From NCBI RefSeq assembly GCF_016803395.1, contig NZ_JAEVHL010000032.1, positions 1 to 40,356 of the forward strand: 40,356 nt of DNA. Reading direction: 5' to 3'. The notes below the pieces were generated by a model. The model made no database searches. It had not been told where the DNA came from and saw nothing but the letters and a program-made list of their open reading frames with translations. The stretch's first letter is position 1. Each line of letters starts with the position of its first letter. Of this stretch, positions 8,584 through 16,451 are shown in pieces. The stretch comes from Micromonospora tarensis (GTDB lineage Bacteria; Actinomycetota; Actinomycetes; Mycobacteriales; Micromonosporaceae). The translations under genes were made by a program, and so were the position numbers.

Positions 8584-9012
8584 TGAGCGGAAGCGGGACA
8601 CGTGGCGTGTGTGGCGGCCCGAAGGCCGCACACGCCACCGAACATCGCCCGCACGCGCAAACTCCCCGCCGGGGCGGTGCCGTCGCCCACCGTGAGGGCA
8701 TGCACCGAGGCGACCGGAGCGGACTGCGCGCGAGTCGGACGGGAGCTGTCAGGGTCTGTCAGCCGCGCCGTGCGGCGATAGCGCTCGCACTCACACCAGC
8801 GGCCCGCCGCTGTGAGTCGCGGTGAGTGGCGAACGTCTTCACTTCCGTGGCCACCAGAGGTACCGTCCGCAGCCCTTCACGCACGTCGAGCCGCGGCCGA
8901 CTCCGGCCGACGGAGTCCGGTGATCGATTCCCAGCGAGTCCTACAGCCAAACGAAGGAGATGCCCATGGCCCCACACGTTGACCTCACGCCACGAGCCGT
9001 CCTGGGAGGGAC
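8584..9012. other. 429-bp region with no convincing gene
   Basis: After the hairpin at 8602-8638 there is nothing I can support as a gene. An ATG at 8966 has a good AAGGAGA site upstream and opens a 67-codon frame, but that frame overlaps the next gene and becomes an Arg/Pro-rich shadow of it. Promoter elements for the 9013 gene are probably in the last 100 bp. Confidence 0.4.
8602..8638 (+). terminator. Bulged hairpin terminator after the replication-relaxation gene
   Basis: GTGGCGTGTG (8602-8611) and CGGCC (8615-8619) pair with GGCCGCACACGCCAC (8624-8638) around a CGAA loop, with a 3-nt bulge (TGG) on the left arm. It starts 19 bp past the stop codon at 8583, as expected for a Rho-independent terminator of a high-GC actinomycete lacking a T-run. 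Confidence 0.65.
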
Positions 9013-9297
9013 ATGGCCACACGCCGTGACCAGAGATCACGTGCGAACACACCCCACCCGTCGCCGCCGACCCCGCCCACGCGGACAGCCGACGGCGAGG
9101 CCCCGACCGCGAACCCCGACTCCGAACCTGCCGTTCTCCCGGGGACGCTGTCGATGGCCCGCTACCTGACCGATCCCGACACCGAAACCGAGATCCAAGC
9201 CCTGGCCGCCGAAGCCGGCCTTCCCACCGTTGACCAAGCCGCCACACTCGCCCGCCTGCTGCGCCTGCACCAACCCGCACCGCCACGCGCCGCGTGA
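9013..9297 (+). CDS. Small hypothetical protein (94 aa)
   Basis: A 94-aa protein from ATG 9013 with a GGGAGGG ribosome-binding site. The first 45 residues are Pro/Thr-rich and probably disordered. The tail (MARYLTDPDTETEIQALA onward) is acidic and helical and ends in a Leu/Arg-rich helix (ARLLRLHQPA). The stop codon is embedded in a 16-bp perfect hairpin, which supports a real transcription unit ending here. It lies downstream of the replication-relaxation gene and may be a minor member of the same mobile module. No family is recognised. Confidence 0.5.
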   Translation: MATRRDQRSRANTPHPSPPTPPTRTADGEAPTANPDSEPAVLPGTLSMARYLTDPDTETEIQALAAEAGLPTVDQAATLARLLRLHQPAPPRAA

Positions 9298-9331
9298 GCT
9301 GCGCCCGCCCCCGTAGGGGCGGGCGCAGCTC
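9296..9331 (+). terminator. Perfect 16-bp hairpin terminator
   Basis: The left arm GAGCTGCGCCCGCCCC (9296-9311), a CGTA loop and the exactly complementary right arm (9316-9331) overlap the stop codon of the small gene ending at 9297. The stem is long and GC-rich without a T-run. Confidence 0.8.
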
Positions 9332-9582
9332 GCTTCACCCCGAACGCTGGTCCCGTCCACATCGCGCGGCAGAGGGCGACCCCCCGCGTCGCGGCCACAC
9401 CACTTTGCGAGTCCTGGACGCCCCACGCCGACGCGGGAACGCCTACCACCTGTCGCCCAAGCTGCGTGACCAGAAGACCGCGCCGAAGCAAGTCTTCGGC
9501 CAGCCCCGCCCCGGCTGCAACAAAGTCAACCTCCATACTGCCAGCGGCGACCAGCTAGCGCGGCAGGCGTTGGATACCGGCC

Positions 9583-10215
9583 TCAGGATCCAAGATCGAT
9601 GGTCGCGTACGGCTCCCACACGTACATCCCCTCGTCGCGATTGAGAACGATGAGCTGGCACGAGTTGATCATTGCGTGCGCGCTGAGGTTCGGAGCGGAG
9701 GAGAGAGCCTCGATGAGCGGTGCCGCAGGGCCGTCGGTGTTGGTGTAGGCCAGGCTGAGGTGAGGGTTGTAAGGCTCGGCCGGCTCGGGTACTCGATCCT
9801 GTCCCCAGACGTCCGCGATGGCGGCGCGGATGGCGGCGCGTAGCTGCCGCACAGGCTCGACCGGGTCGACGGCGATCTGGATGGACTCGGGATCGATGTG
9901 GGGGGTGCCGATGGTGAGCTTGAAGGGTGCCAGACGCGCGCAGCGGTTCTTGGCGGCAGCCACGATGGCGTCGACGTCGTCGATAGCGACGTCTTGAACG
10001 AAGCCGATGCCCTGCATGGTGAGGTGCAGCCATTGGTTCGGGATGACATCAAGGCTGGGCTGCGAGGACAGCAGGGACCGGTACTGGTCGGCGAGTTCTT
10101 CGACCTCGGGTTGTCCGTCGAAGGTGATGTGCCAGGTGTAGAAGCGGGAGCCGATTCCCCAACCGGGTCGCCAGTACCAGTGGTTGCGGACGTCGGTGGC
10201 GTGCGGGACTGCCAT
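9583..10215 (-). CDS. 2H phosphoesterase (2'-5' RNA ligase family)
   Basis: A 210-aa protein from the ATG at 10215. The two motifs of the 2H superfamily are clear: HLTM at residues 64-67 and HLSL at 152-155, each preceded by the usual hydrophobic strand. Members cleave or form 2'-5' or cyclic phosphodiester bonds in RNA or nucleotides (2',3'-cyclic phosphodiesterases, tRNA ligation products). The substrate cannot be read from the sequence. It is 14 bp downstream of the XRE/TPR regulator gene on the same strand and is surely co-transcribed with it. Frames open further upstream only by running through the regulator gene antisense to its codon pattern. Confidence 0.88.
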   Translation of the reverse strand: MAVPHATDVRNHWYWRPGWGIGSRFYTWHITFDGQPEVEELADQYRSLLSSQPSLDVIPNQWLHLTMQGIGFVQDVAIDDVDAIVAAAKNRCARLAPFKLTIGTPHIDPESIQIAVDPVEPVRQLRAAIRAAIADVWGQDRVPEPAEPYNPHLSLAYTNTDGPAAPLIEALSSAPNLSAHAMINSCQLIVLNRDEGMYVWEPYATIDLGS

Positions 10216-10229
10216 GGGTTCTCCAGGTA

Positions 10230-11699
10230 TCACGGAAGTTGGCGGGCGGCGCCGGTGGCGCAGAACTCGGTGATGGCTGCTTGGACACTGCGGGCCTCGA
10301 TGCTCGTGCGCAGCGACGGGTCGCCGGCGAGACTTCGGCCGACGCCGCGCAGGCGGTGCACCAGCGGGTCGAGTCGCTGTTCGGGTGGCAGAGCGAGCAC
10401 CGGAGACAGGACCGACACCGCGCCGTCGAGGCTGCCGGCTTTGAGGTGCGCTGCGGCGGCCCAGATGCGGATTTGCGCCAGTGTGCCGTACGCGACCGAG
10501 GGATCTGCGGCGGCTTCCGTGAGGGCGTGCTGGGCGTGCTCGATGGCGTTGGCGGCATCGCCGATGCGAAGCAGCACTGCACCGGCGTAGTTGTGTTGGC
10601 GCACCGTGCCGCAAGCTAGGAGGCCACCTACCGGGTCGCGGCTGGCATGTTGGCGGGCCTCCTCAGCCCGTTGCAGTGCCGCTCGGGCCGGCTCGGCAGC
10701 GCCGATCTCCGCCCACGCGTCGGCTTCCTGGCAAGCCAGCATGATCGCCGCGCTTCCCTCGGCGGCGTGGCCGTAGCCGCGTACGGCGGCGTTGGCCGCG
10801 TCCTCGAACCGCTGCTCCCACAGGTGAATCTTGCTGATTGTCGACAGGACCCAGGCGCGGAGCGTGTTGTCGCGGACGGTTTCAGCGCACATCCAGGCGG
10901 TGCGGGCCTGGGACTCGGCGGCGGCTGGGTGACCGAGGTCGCCAGCCATCCAGGCGAGCAATGTGCACAGGTAACCGGCCCAGGTGTAGAGCTCCCGAGT
11001 CTGGTCGGGATCCTGACGCCCGGTCTGCAAGAGGCGAAACACGCGATCCGCCAGGAGACCGGCTCGGGCGTAGACGATAACGGGTGGCTCATTCAGATAG
11101 TCGACAGCGATTCTGCGGGTGGAGGCGGCGACATCGTCAAGGGTGAAGGGCCCGACGTTGGAGGCTTGAGCCCATTCTCCGAAGCTGGCCGTACGTTCTG
11201 ACACCGCTATCACCAATTCCGTCTCGTCCTGCAGAGCGCCGAGGTCCCACCGCAGAGGCTCAGTCATCGCGCCACGTGGTGCTGGGGCTGCGACGGATCG
11301 ATTGGGCATCGGGGCGGCGTTCCGGCCGCTCAGAACCTCTCGGTCCGCGTCCGGCATAGCGGCCAAGTCGTCGAGGTCGACCAGACAGCTCGGTTCGGTC
11401 CCGAAGACATAAGCCAGGGCGTTCAAGGCGGCCAAGGTGGGTCGACGACCGCCGAAGGGCCACCGCTCGTAATCGCTGATCCGTGCCCCGGTGAACGTCG
11501 CCGAACCGGTTCCATTGGTGTTCAGCTTCTCTGCCACCGCGTCCTGGGTCCAACCGTGAGCCTGTCGAAAGGCATCCCGAGGACGCAGTCCAAAGCGTCG
11601 CTGGAACTCGGCCGCGATGGCGGTTGGCGTCGCGCCGAATCCGGCCAGTGTCTGGCGGACGTGATCGCGCTGTGCCTTGGTGCCAGTCGTCCTCGCCAT
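10230..11699 (-). CDS. XRE-family regulator with TPR-like sensor region
   Basis: A 489-aa protein from the ATG at 11699, preceded by a strong GGAGGAGG site. An N-terminal helix-turn-helix of XRE type (about residues 38-110; FRQAHGWTQDAVAEKLN...ISDYERWPFGGRRPTLAALNALA) is joined by a linker to a long all-helical region (about 200-480). That region has repeated Ala-rich helix pairs typical of TPR (ARTAWMCAETVRDNTLRAWV, HAAEGSAAIMLACQEADAWAE and others). This layout is common in Micromonospora and Streptomyces regulators, where the TPR part is thought to sense a peptide or protein. Its partner gene encodes a 2H phosphoesterase. It is divergent from the permease/amidase operon and might control both directions. 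Confidence 0.85.
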   Translation of the reverse strand: MARTTGTKAQRDHVRQTLAGFGATPTAIAAEFQRRFGLRPRDAFRQAHGWTQDAVAEKLNTNGTGSATFTGARISDYERWPFGGRRPTLAALNALAYVFGTEPSCLVDLDDLAAMPDADREVLSGRNAAPMPNRSVAAPAPRGAMTEPLRWDLGALQDETELVIAVSERTASFGEWAQASNVGPFTLDDVAASTRRIAVDYLNEPPVIVYARAGLLADRVFRLLQTGRQDPDQTRELYTWAGYLCTLLAWMAGDLGHPAAAESQARTAWMCAETVRDNTLRAWVLSTISKIHLWEQRFEDAANAAVRGYGHAAEGSAAIMLACQEADAWAEIGAAEPARAALQRAEEARQHASRDPVGGLLACGTVRQHNYAGAVLLRIGDAANAIEHAQHALTEAAADPSVAYGTLAQIRIWAAAAHLKAGSLDGAVSVLSPVLALPPEQRLDPLVHRLRGVGRSLAGDPSLRTSIEARSVQAAITEFCATGAARQLP

Positions 11700-12065
11700 C
11701 GTCGGACACCTCCTCCGTGTGGCCTCCCGTCGCACGGTATCGCCGCTCTGGCCAGGTCCGGTACGGGTCCTGGCGAGGCCAACGGCCCTCGGCTGGGTAA
11801 ATCCACCTCAGTTGATCAATATTCTTGCAGGTCACAGGCGCGGCCGGGTGGGGGAAATTCTCGCCACTCGTGGGGATCCATCCGCATGGATGCGCTTGGC
11901 AAGCTTGCCGCACCGGATCACCGTCGGTCCGGACGTAGCCACCACCGGTGACTACATCAAGTCGCTGCCAAGCACCGTCAATCGGAGCGCCGCTGCCGTC
12001 AGGTTTCTCTCGGCCACCCGGCAGACGTCTCCCTGCTCGTGCTTCTCACCCTCGTGAGGATCCTC
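11700..12065. promoter_or_regulatory. 366-bp divergent control region with two palindromes
   Basis: No gene is seen between the XRE/TPR regulator (leftward) and the permease operon (rightward). It contains an AT-rich core with TTGATCAA (11812-11819), an inverted repeat ATCCAT-CCGC-ATGGAT (11876-11891) and a perfect 12-bp palindrome GGCAAGCTTGCC (11898-11909). These are candidate operators for the divergent regulator; that is inference. GAGGA at 12055-12059 serves as the permease ribosome-binding site. Confidence 0.45.
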
Positions 12066-13472
12066 ATGACAACTTCGAATGATCTGACCCGCTACGGCTA
12101 TCGACAGGAACTCAGCCGCCAGCTCCGATCGCGGGACCTGGTGGCGTACGGACTGGTGTACATGGTGCCGATCGCGCCGATGGCGATCTTCGGCAGCGTC
12201 TACGCCGGCTCCGGCGGCATGGTCGCTCTTGCGTACGCCGTCGGTGTGGTGGCGTTGGTGTTCACCGCCTTCTCCTACGCACAGATGGTGAAAGCGTTCC
12301 CGATGTCGGGCAGCGTCTACAACTATGCCGGCCGGGGCATCAGCCCACCGCTCGGCTTCCTCGCCGGCTGGGTGATCCTCCTCGACTACGTGCTCGTGCC
12401 GGGGCTGCTGTACCTGGTGGCGTCGGTGGCGATGCACTCCACCGTGCCGGCGGTGCCGGTATGGCTATGGCTGCTCGGGTTCGTCGCGGTCAACACGATT
12501 ATCAACTCGGTCGGGATCCGGCTGACCGCGATGGTGACCCGGGTGATGCTGGTCGGCGAGTTGATCGTCCTGGCGGTCTTCCTCGCTGTCGCCGGCTGGG
12601 CTCTTGCCTCCGGCAAAGGCCGGTTCAGCTGGGACGCCTTCTACAACTCCGACACCTTTACCTGGTCCCTCGTCGCGGGGGCGGTGTCGATCGCGGTGCT
12701 GTCGTTCCTCGGCTTCGACGGCATCAGCATGCTGGCCGAGGAGGCCAAGGGCGGGTCCCGGCAGGTGGGTCGTGCGATGGCCGGCGTCCTGATCCTGGCC
12801 GGGGTGCTGTTCATCGCGCAGACCTGGCTCGCGGCGATGCTCGTCACCGCCCCCGACGCGCTGCTAGCTGAGGGCGATGTGAACGGCACTGCCTTCTACG
12901 ACGCCGCCGCGGTAGCCGGCGGAGGGTGGCTGGCCACCTTGTGCGCTGTTGCGACGGCGATCGCGTGGGGGTTGCCGAACTCGATGGTCGCTCAGGTCGC
13001 CACGTCCAGGCTGTTGTACGCGATGGCCCGCGACCGACAACTCCCGGCCTTTCTGGCGAAGGTGTCGGTGCGCCGCAGCGTGCCGATCAACGCCACTCTG
13101 CTGACCGGCGCCGTGTCCCTCGCCCTCGGCCTGTACCTGGCGACCCGGGCGGACGGGATCACGCTGCTGTCGTCATTGATCAACTTCGGGGCGATGGTCG
13201 CTTTCCTCGTCCTGCACGTCTCCGTGGTCGTGCACCATCTGATCCGCCAGCGCAGCGGCAACTGGTGGGCGCACCTGGTCATGCCCGGCATCGGGTTCGC
13301 CATCTTGGCGTACGTGGTGGTGAACGCCAACATCGCCGCCCAGCGTCTCGGCTTGGCCTGGCTCGCCCTCGGCGTGCTGGTCCTCGCAGGCCTCTACCTG
13401 ACCGGTCGGCGGCCCGTGCTGTCCGGCATGGCAGCCACTGAGGCCGCCGGGCGCGACATGGCGCGGGTGTGA
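12066..13472 (+). CDS. APC-superfamily amino acid/amine permease
   Basis: A 468-aa integral membrane protein with about twelve hydrophobic helices. The N-terminus reads LSRQLRSRDLVAYGLVYMVPIAPMAIFG and the first half contains the SGSVYNYAGRGISPPLGFLAGWVILLDY signature of APC transporters. The segment FLGFDGISMLAEEAKGG matches the conserved loop after TM6, and SRLLYAMARDRQLP is also conserved. These carriers import amino acids or amines by proton symport or exchange. The amidase encoded immediately downstream, with a GTGA overlap, suggests the substrate is an amide or a compound whose breakdown yields formamide or acetamide. The start at ATG 12066 is preferred because GAGGA precedes it. Confidence 0.9.
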   Translation: MTTSNDLTRYGYRQELSRQLRSRDLVAYGLVYMVPIAPMAIFGSVYAGSGGMVALAYAVGVVALVFTAFSYAQMVKAFPMSGSVYNYAGRGISPPLGFLAGWVILLDYVLVPGLLYLVASVAMHSTVPAVPVWLWLLGFVAVNTIINSVGIRLTAMVTRVMLVGELIVLAVFLAVAGWALASGKGRFSWDAFYNSDTFTWSLVAGAVSIAVLSFLGFDGISMLAEEAKGGSRQVGRAMAGVLILAGVLFIAQTWLAAMLVTAPDALLAEGDVNGTAFYDAAAVAGGGWLATLCAVATAIAWGLPNSMVAQVATSRLLYAMARDRQLPAFLAKVSVRRSVPINATLLTGAVSLALGLYLATRADGITLLSSLINFGAMVAFLVLHVSVVVHHLIRQRSGNWWAHLVMPGIGFAILAYVVVNANIAAQRLGLAWLALGVLVLAGLYLTGRRPVLSGMAATEAAGRDMARV

Positions 13473-14482
13473 TCGCGATGGACCAGTTCACCTACCGGCC
13501 CGCCCGCGACGAGCTGGCCTACACCTTCGGCGGGCGTCTCCCGGTCGCGCACGTCCGCTCCGGGGACATCCTGCGGGTGCACACCGAGGACTGCTTCGGT
13601 GGCCTCGTACGGGGACCTGCGGACCTGCCATCGCAGGTGTGCCGCATGCCGTACCTGAACCCGGTGTCGGGGCCGTTCTTCGTCGAGGACGCCGAACCCG
13701 GCGACACCCTCGCCGTGCACATCGCCTCCATCGTCCCCGCGAGGGACTGGGGAGTGTCGGCGACGTTCCCCTACTTCGGGGCGCTGACCTCGACTTCGCA
13801 CACGGCCACCCTGCAACCGCCGCTGGATGAGCGGGTGTGGGTGTACGACATCGACCGTGCTGCAGGGGTGGTCCGCTATCACGCCACCGAGAGCGAGCAC
13901 ACTGTCGACCTGCCGCTGGATCCAATGATCGGCACCATCGGCGTGGCCCCAGGTGGCATGGAGTCCAGGTCCACGATCGTCCCCGACCACTACGGCGGGA
14001 ACCTCGACACCCCCGAACTCCGTGCCGGCACCACCCTGTACCTCGGGGTCAACGTGCACGGCGCGATGCTGGCCCTCGGCGACGGACACGCCCGACAGGG
14101 CCAGGGAGAGGCGTGCGGCGTCGGCGTGGAGATCGCCACCATGACGACCCTGGCGGTCGAGGTCATCAAAGGTGCCGACACCGCCTGGCCACGCCTGGAA
14201 ACGGACACAGCGATCATGTCGGTCGGGTGCGCGAGGCCCCTGGAGGACGCCTACCGCATCGCCCACCAGGACCTCACCGCCTGGACCGTCGACCTGTGCG
14301 GCCTACAGACCCTGGACGCCTACCAACTCATCTCCCAAGCCGGGCGGGCACCCATCGGCAACGTCTGCGACCCCAACTACACCGTCCTCGCCGCCGTCGA
14401 CAAAGCCCTGATCCCGCAATCGCTGCCCGCCTACCGCGACGCACACGCCCGGCTGCGGAACCTTGCCGGCGGTCGGGAGTAG
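13469..14482 (+). CDS. Acetamidase/formamidase family protein
   Basis: A 337-aa protein of the FmdA/AmdA family (PF03069), which hydrolyses formamide or short aliphatic amides to ammonia and the acid. Family features include the N-terminal VRSGDILRVHTEDCFGG strand, NPVSGPFFVEDAEPGDTLAVHI, the HxGGNLDTPEL metal-site region written here as HYGGNLDTPEL, LGVNVHGAMLALGDGHARQGQGE with its conserved Asp, His and Glu, and the late LISQAG segment with NVCDPNYTV. The start is GTG 13469, overlapping the permease stop by 4 bp; ATG 13478 would give the same protein minus three residues. Translational coupling ties it to the permease, and ammonia release for nitrogen nutrition is the likely role. Confidence 0.92.
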   Translation: MIAMDQFTYRPARDELAYTFGGRLPVAHVRSGDILRVHTEDCFGGLVRGPADLPSQVCRMPYLNPVSGPFFVEDAEPGDTLAVHIASIVPARDWGVSATFPYFGALTSTSHTATLQPPLDERVWVYDIDRAAGVVRYHATESEHTVDLPLDPMIGTIGVAPGGMESRSTIVPDHYGGNLDTPELRAGTTLYLGVNVHGAMLALGDGHARQGQGEACGVGVEIATMTTLAVEVIKGADTAWPRLETDTAIMSVGCARPLEDAYRIAHQDLTAWTVDLCGLQTLDAYQLISQAGRAPIGNVCDPNYTVLAAVDKALIPQSLPAYRDAHARLRNLAGGRE

Positions 14483-14491
14483 GGACATCTG

Positions 14492-15172
14492 ATGACCGCC
14501 TCGATACCCCAACTGCCGCTGCGGGATGAGCTGTTCCTACTCGGACACCACGACGACACCGGCCAACCCCACCTCCACCGCCAAGCGCTGGCCCTGGGCA
14601 TGGCCGGCGGCGTTCTGATCGACCTATTCCTCGCCGGGCGTATCACCCTCGATTCCTACGCCGACCGCCCGGCTGCGGACCGGTGGCTACGCCTCAACTC
14701 CGAGCAGCCGGTCGGCGACCTGATCGCCGACACCGCCCTCGCCGCGATCCACTACTCGCGCGCCACCCCGACCATGAAGGCGTTCCTGCGCAGCTTCGCC
14801 GACGACCTGTACGAGCGCACCCGCGCCGGACTCGTCGCCGCCGGGATCCTGCACCACACCGCCCGCCGCCGCCTCGGCGGCCTGGTCCGTGCCGACGCCT
14901 ACCTCGCCACCGACACCAAATGGGCCGTCGTCGCCCGCTCCCGCCTGCGCTACCTCGCCGCCGGCCGCGAACCTCCCGACAACCACACCGCCGCCCTCGC
15001 CGGACTCGTCGCCGTCCTCGGCCTGGCCGACCACCTCTACCTCGACGACGACACCAACACCGTGACCGCGCACCTGAGGACCGTCGCCGCCCAACACCAC
15101 CGACCCATCCGGGAAATCACCGCCGCCGTCGACGCAGCAGTCGGTGACCTCGCCACCGCCACCTACCGATGA
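14492..15172 (+). CDS. GPP34 (GOLPH3/Vps74-like) family protein
   Basis: A 226-aa protein with the GPP34 fold signature: LPLRDELFLLGHHDDTG at the N-terminus, LGMAGGVLIDLFLAGRI, a helical middle with YERTRAGLVAAGILHHTARRRLG, and LAGLVAVLGLADHLYLDDD near the end. The eukaryotic relatives bind phosphatidylinositol-4-phosphate on Golgi membranes. Actinomycete copies are abundant and of unknown role, often next to conservon-like or regulatory genes. It is 9 bp downstream of the amidase gene with its own ribosome-binding site and is thus the third gene of this operon. A membrane or lipid-associated role would be inference. Confidence 0.85.
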   Translation: MTASIPQLPLRDELFLLGHHDDTGQPHLHRQALALGMAGGVLIDLFLAGRITLDSYADRPAADRWLRLNSEQPVGDLIADTALAAIHYSRATPTMKAFLRSFADDLYERTRAGLVAAGILHHTARRRLGGLVRADAYLATDTKWAVVARSRLRYLAAGREPPDNHTAALAGLVAVLGLADHLYLDDDTNTVTAHLRTVAAQHHRPIREITAAVDAAVGDLATATYR

Positions 15173-15194
15173 CCGCCGAGGAGACAACACCACC

Positions 15195-15848
15195 GTGGAC
15201 CCCAGCCTTCGTATCCGTGCCGCCCGCTGGCCAGACAGGCAGTCCGTCGCCGCACTGATCGCCGACGCCCTACACCCCAGCCCGCTCGCCGCCTGGCTGG
15301 TGCCGGACCCGGCGCAGCGCCGCCAAGTGCTGACCGACGTCCTGGCGGTATGGGTAGAGCACGCGATGTTCTTCGGCGATGTACACCTCGCCGACGACCT
15401 CACCGCCGCCATCGTCGGTTTTCACCGCTACCGGCCGATCCCGCCGCCGGCCAACTACACGACCCGCCTCGTGAAGGCCGCCGGATCACATGCTGACCGC
15501 TTCATCGCCCTTGAGGGCCTACTCGCGCAGCAGCAGCCCACCGAGCCGCACTACCACTTGGCGTTCCTCGCCACATCTCCAACCCATCAGCAGACCGGTC
15601 GCGGCGGTGCCCTGCTGGCTCACCACCGCGCCCGCCTCGACCGCATCGGCCTGCCGTCCTGGACCGCCGTCACCGCAGACGCGGAGCACCTGCTCACCCG
15701 CCACGGGTACACGCCCCGCCCGCCCCTCACCGTGCCGGACGGGCCGAGCCTGCGCCCCATGCGCCGGAACCTTCACCAAGCCAGCAGCCCGACGCCGATC
15801 AATCCCAAGCGACCGGTGGGCAACCGCTGGCAAGACCAGCACGCCTAA
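15195..15848 (+). CDS. GNAT-family N-acetyltransferase
   Basis: A 217-aa protein from GTG 15195 with GAGGAG upstream; the frame stays open to 15144 but the extra residues overlap the previous gene. The GNAT layout is visible: RIRAARWPDRQSVAALIADAL at the start, the central YHLAFLATSPTHQQTGRGGALL strand-loop that binds acetyl-CoA (Q-T-G-R-G-G-A type loop), and the tail TAVTADAEHLLTRHGYTPR. It transfers an acetyl group from acetyl-CoA to an unknown amine. As the fourth gene of the permease-amidase operon, it could act on an imported or amidase-derived amine (inference). Confidence 0.85.
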   Translation: MDPSLRIRAARWPDRQSVAALIADALHPSPLAAWLVPDPAQRRQVLTDVLAVWVEHAMFFGDVHLADDLTAAIVGFHRYRPIPPPANYTTRLVKAAGSHADRFIALEGLLAQQQPTEPHYHLAFLATSPTHQQTGRGGALLAHHRARLDRIGLPSWTAVTADAEHLLTRHGYTPRPPLTVPDGPSLRPMRRNLHQASSPTPINPKRPVGNRWQDQHA

Positions 15849-15881
15849 CCCGTCCACCCCTCAACGGACAGAGGCTCAACC

Positions 15882-16451
15882 ATGTCCCTCCATTCCGTCG
15901 GCGACTTACCAAGCGCCCCTGACCAACAGTATTGTCCAATGCTGCCCGGCTCAGACCTGATCATCAGTACGTTCGATGGCCGCCCAGAGGTTCCGCCAAA
16001 GGTTTGGGCTGTACCCCTTCATGTGGCATCCCGGCTCGCCTCGCACCATCGCGAACAATGGGCGGCGGAGACGATCTCCCGCGACCCATCCGCTGACGAT
16101 CACGCAGTGGCTGACGCCAAGAGGTCGATCGACCGCCTCAACGCCACCCGCGTCGCTCTCATTGGTGAGGTCGACTCATGGGTCGAGCAGGTGATCCAGC
16201 CTCCGCGCGGGGCACCGTTGCACACCGAGACGATCGGCTCCGTGATTGACCGCCTGGCCATCGCCTGGGTTCGGTGGAGGAGATTCTCGGAGACCGCCCA
16301 CCTGGGCCTGCGCGACGTCGATCCTCCGCTGGCGCTCCAGCAGTTCACCGAACTCACCGAGGCCTTCGACACCCTTGTGCTCGACATCCATGGAGGTCGC
16401 CGCCGAGTTCCTCACTGGCGCACGCTGAAGAGCTATCGGGAGCCGCGATGA
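15882..16451 (+). CDS. DUF4254 domain protein
   Basis: A 189-aa helical protein. The segment LNATRVALIGEVDSWVEQVI followed by LHTETIGSVIDRLAIAWVRW is the hallmark of DUF4254. Members occur in polysaccharide and glycosyltransferase gene clusters, but no activity is established to my knowledge. It starts at ATG 15882, 33 bp after the GNAT gene. It ends in an ATGA overlap with the kinase-nucleotidyltransferase gene, so it heads the seven-gene overlapped operon. The position suggests an accessory or scaffold role in that pathway; this is inference. Confidence 0.75.
   Translation: MSLHSVGDLPSAPDQQYCPMLPGSDLIISTFDGRPEVPPKVWAVPLHVASRLASHHREQWAAETISRDPSADDHAVADAKRSIDRLNATRVALIGEVDSWVEQVIQPPRGAPLHTETIGSVIDRLAIAWVRWRRFSETAHLGLRDVDPPLALQQFTELTEAFDTLVLDIHGGRRRVPHWRTLKSYREPR

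Noticed and set aside
8583..8825. 80-codon frame after the replication-relaxation gene
   Set aside because: Crosses the terminator hairpin and lacks any coding character.
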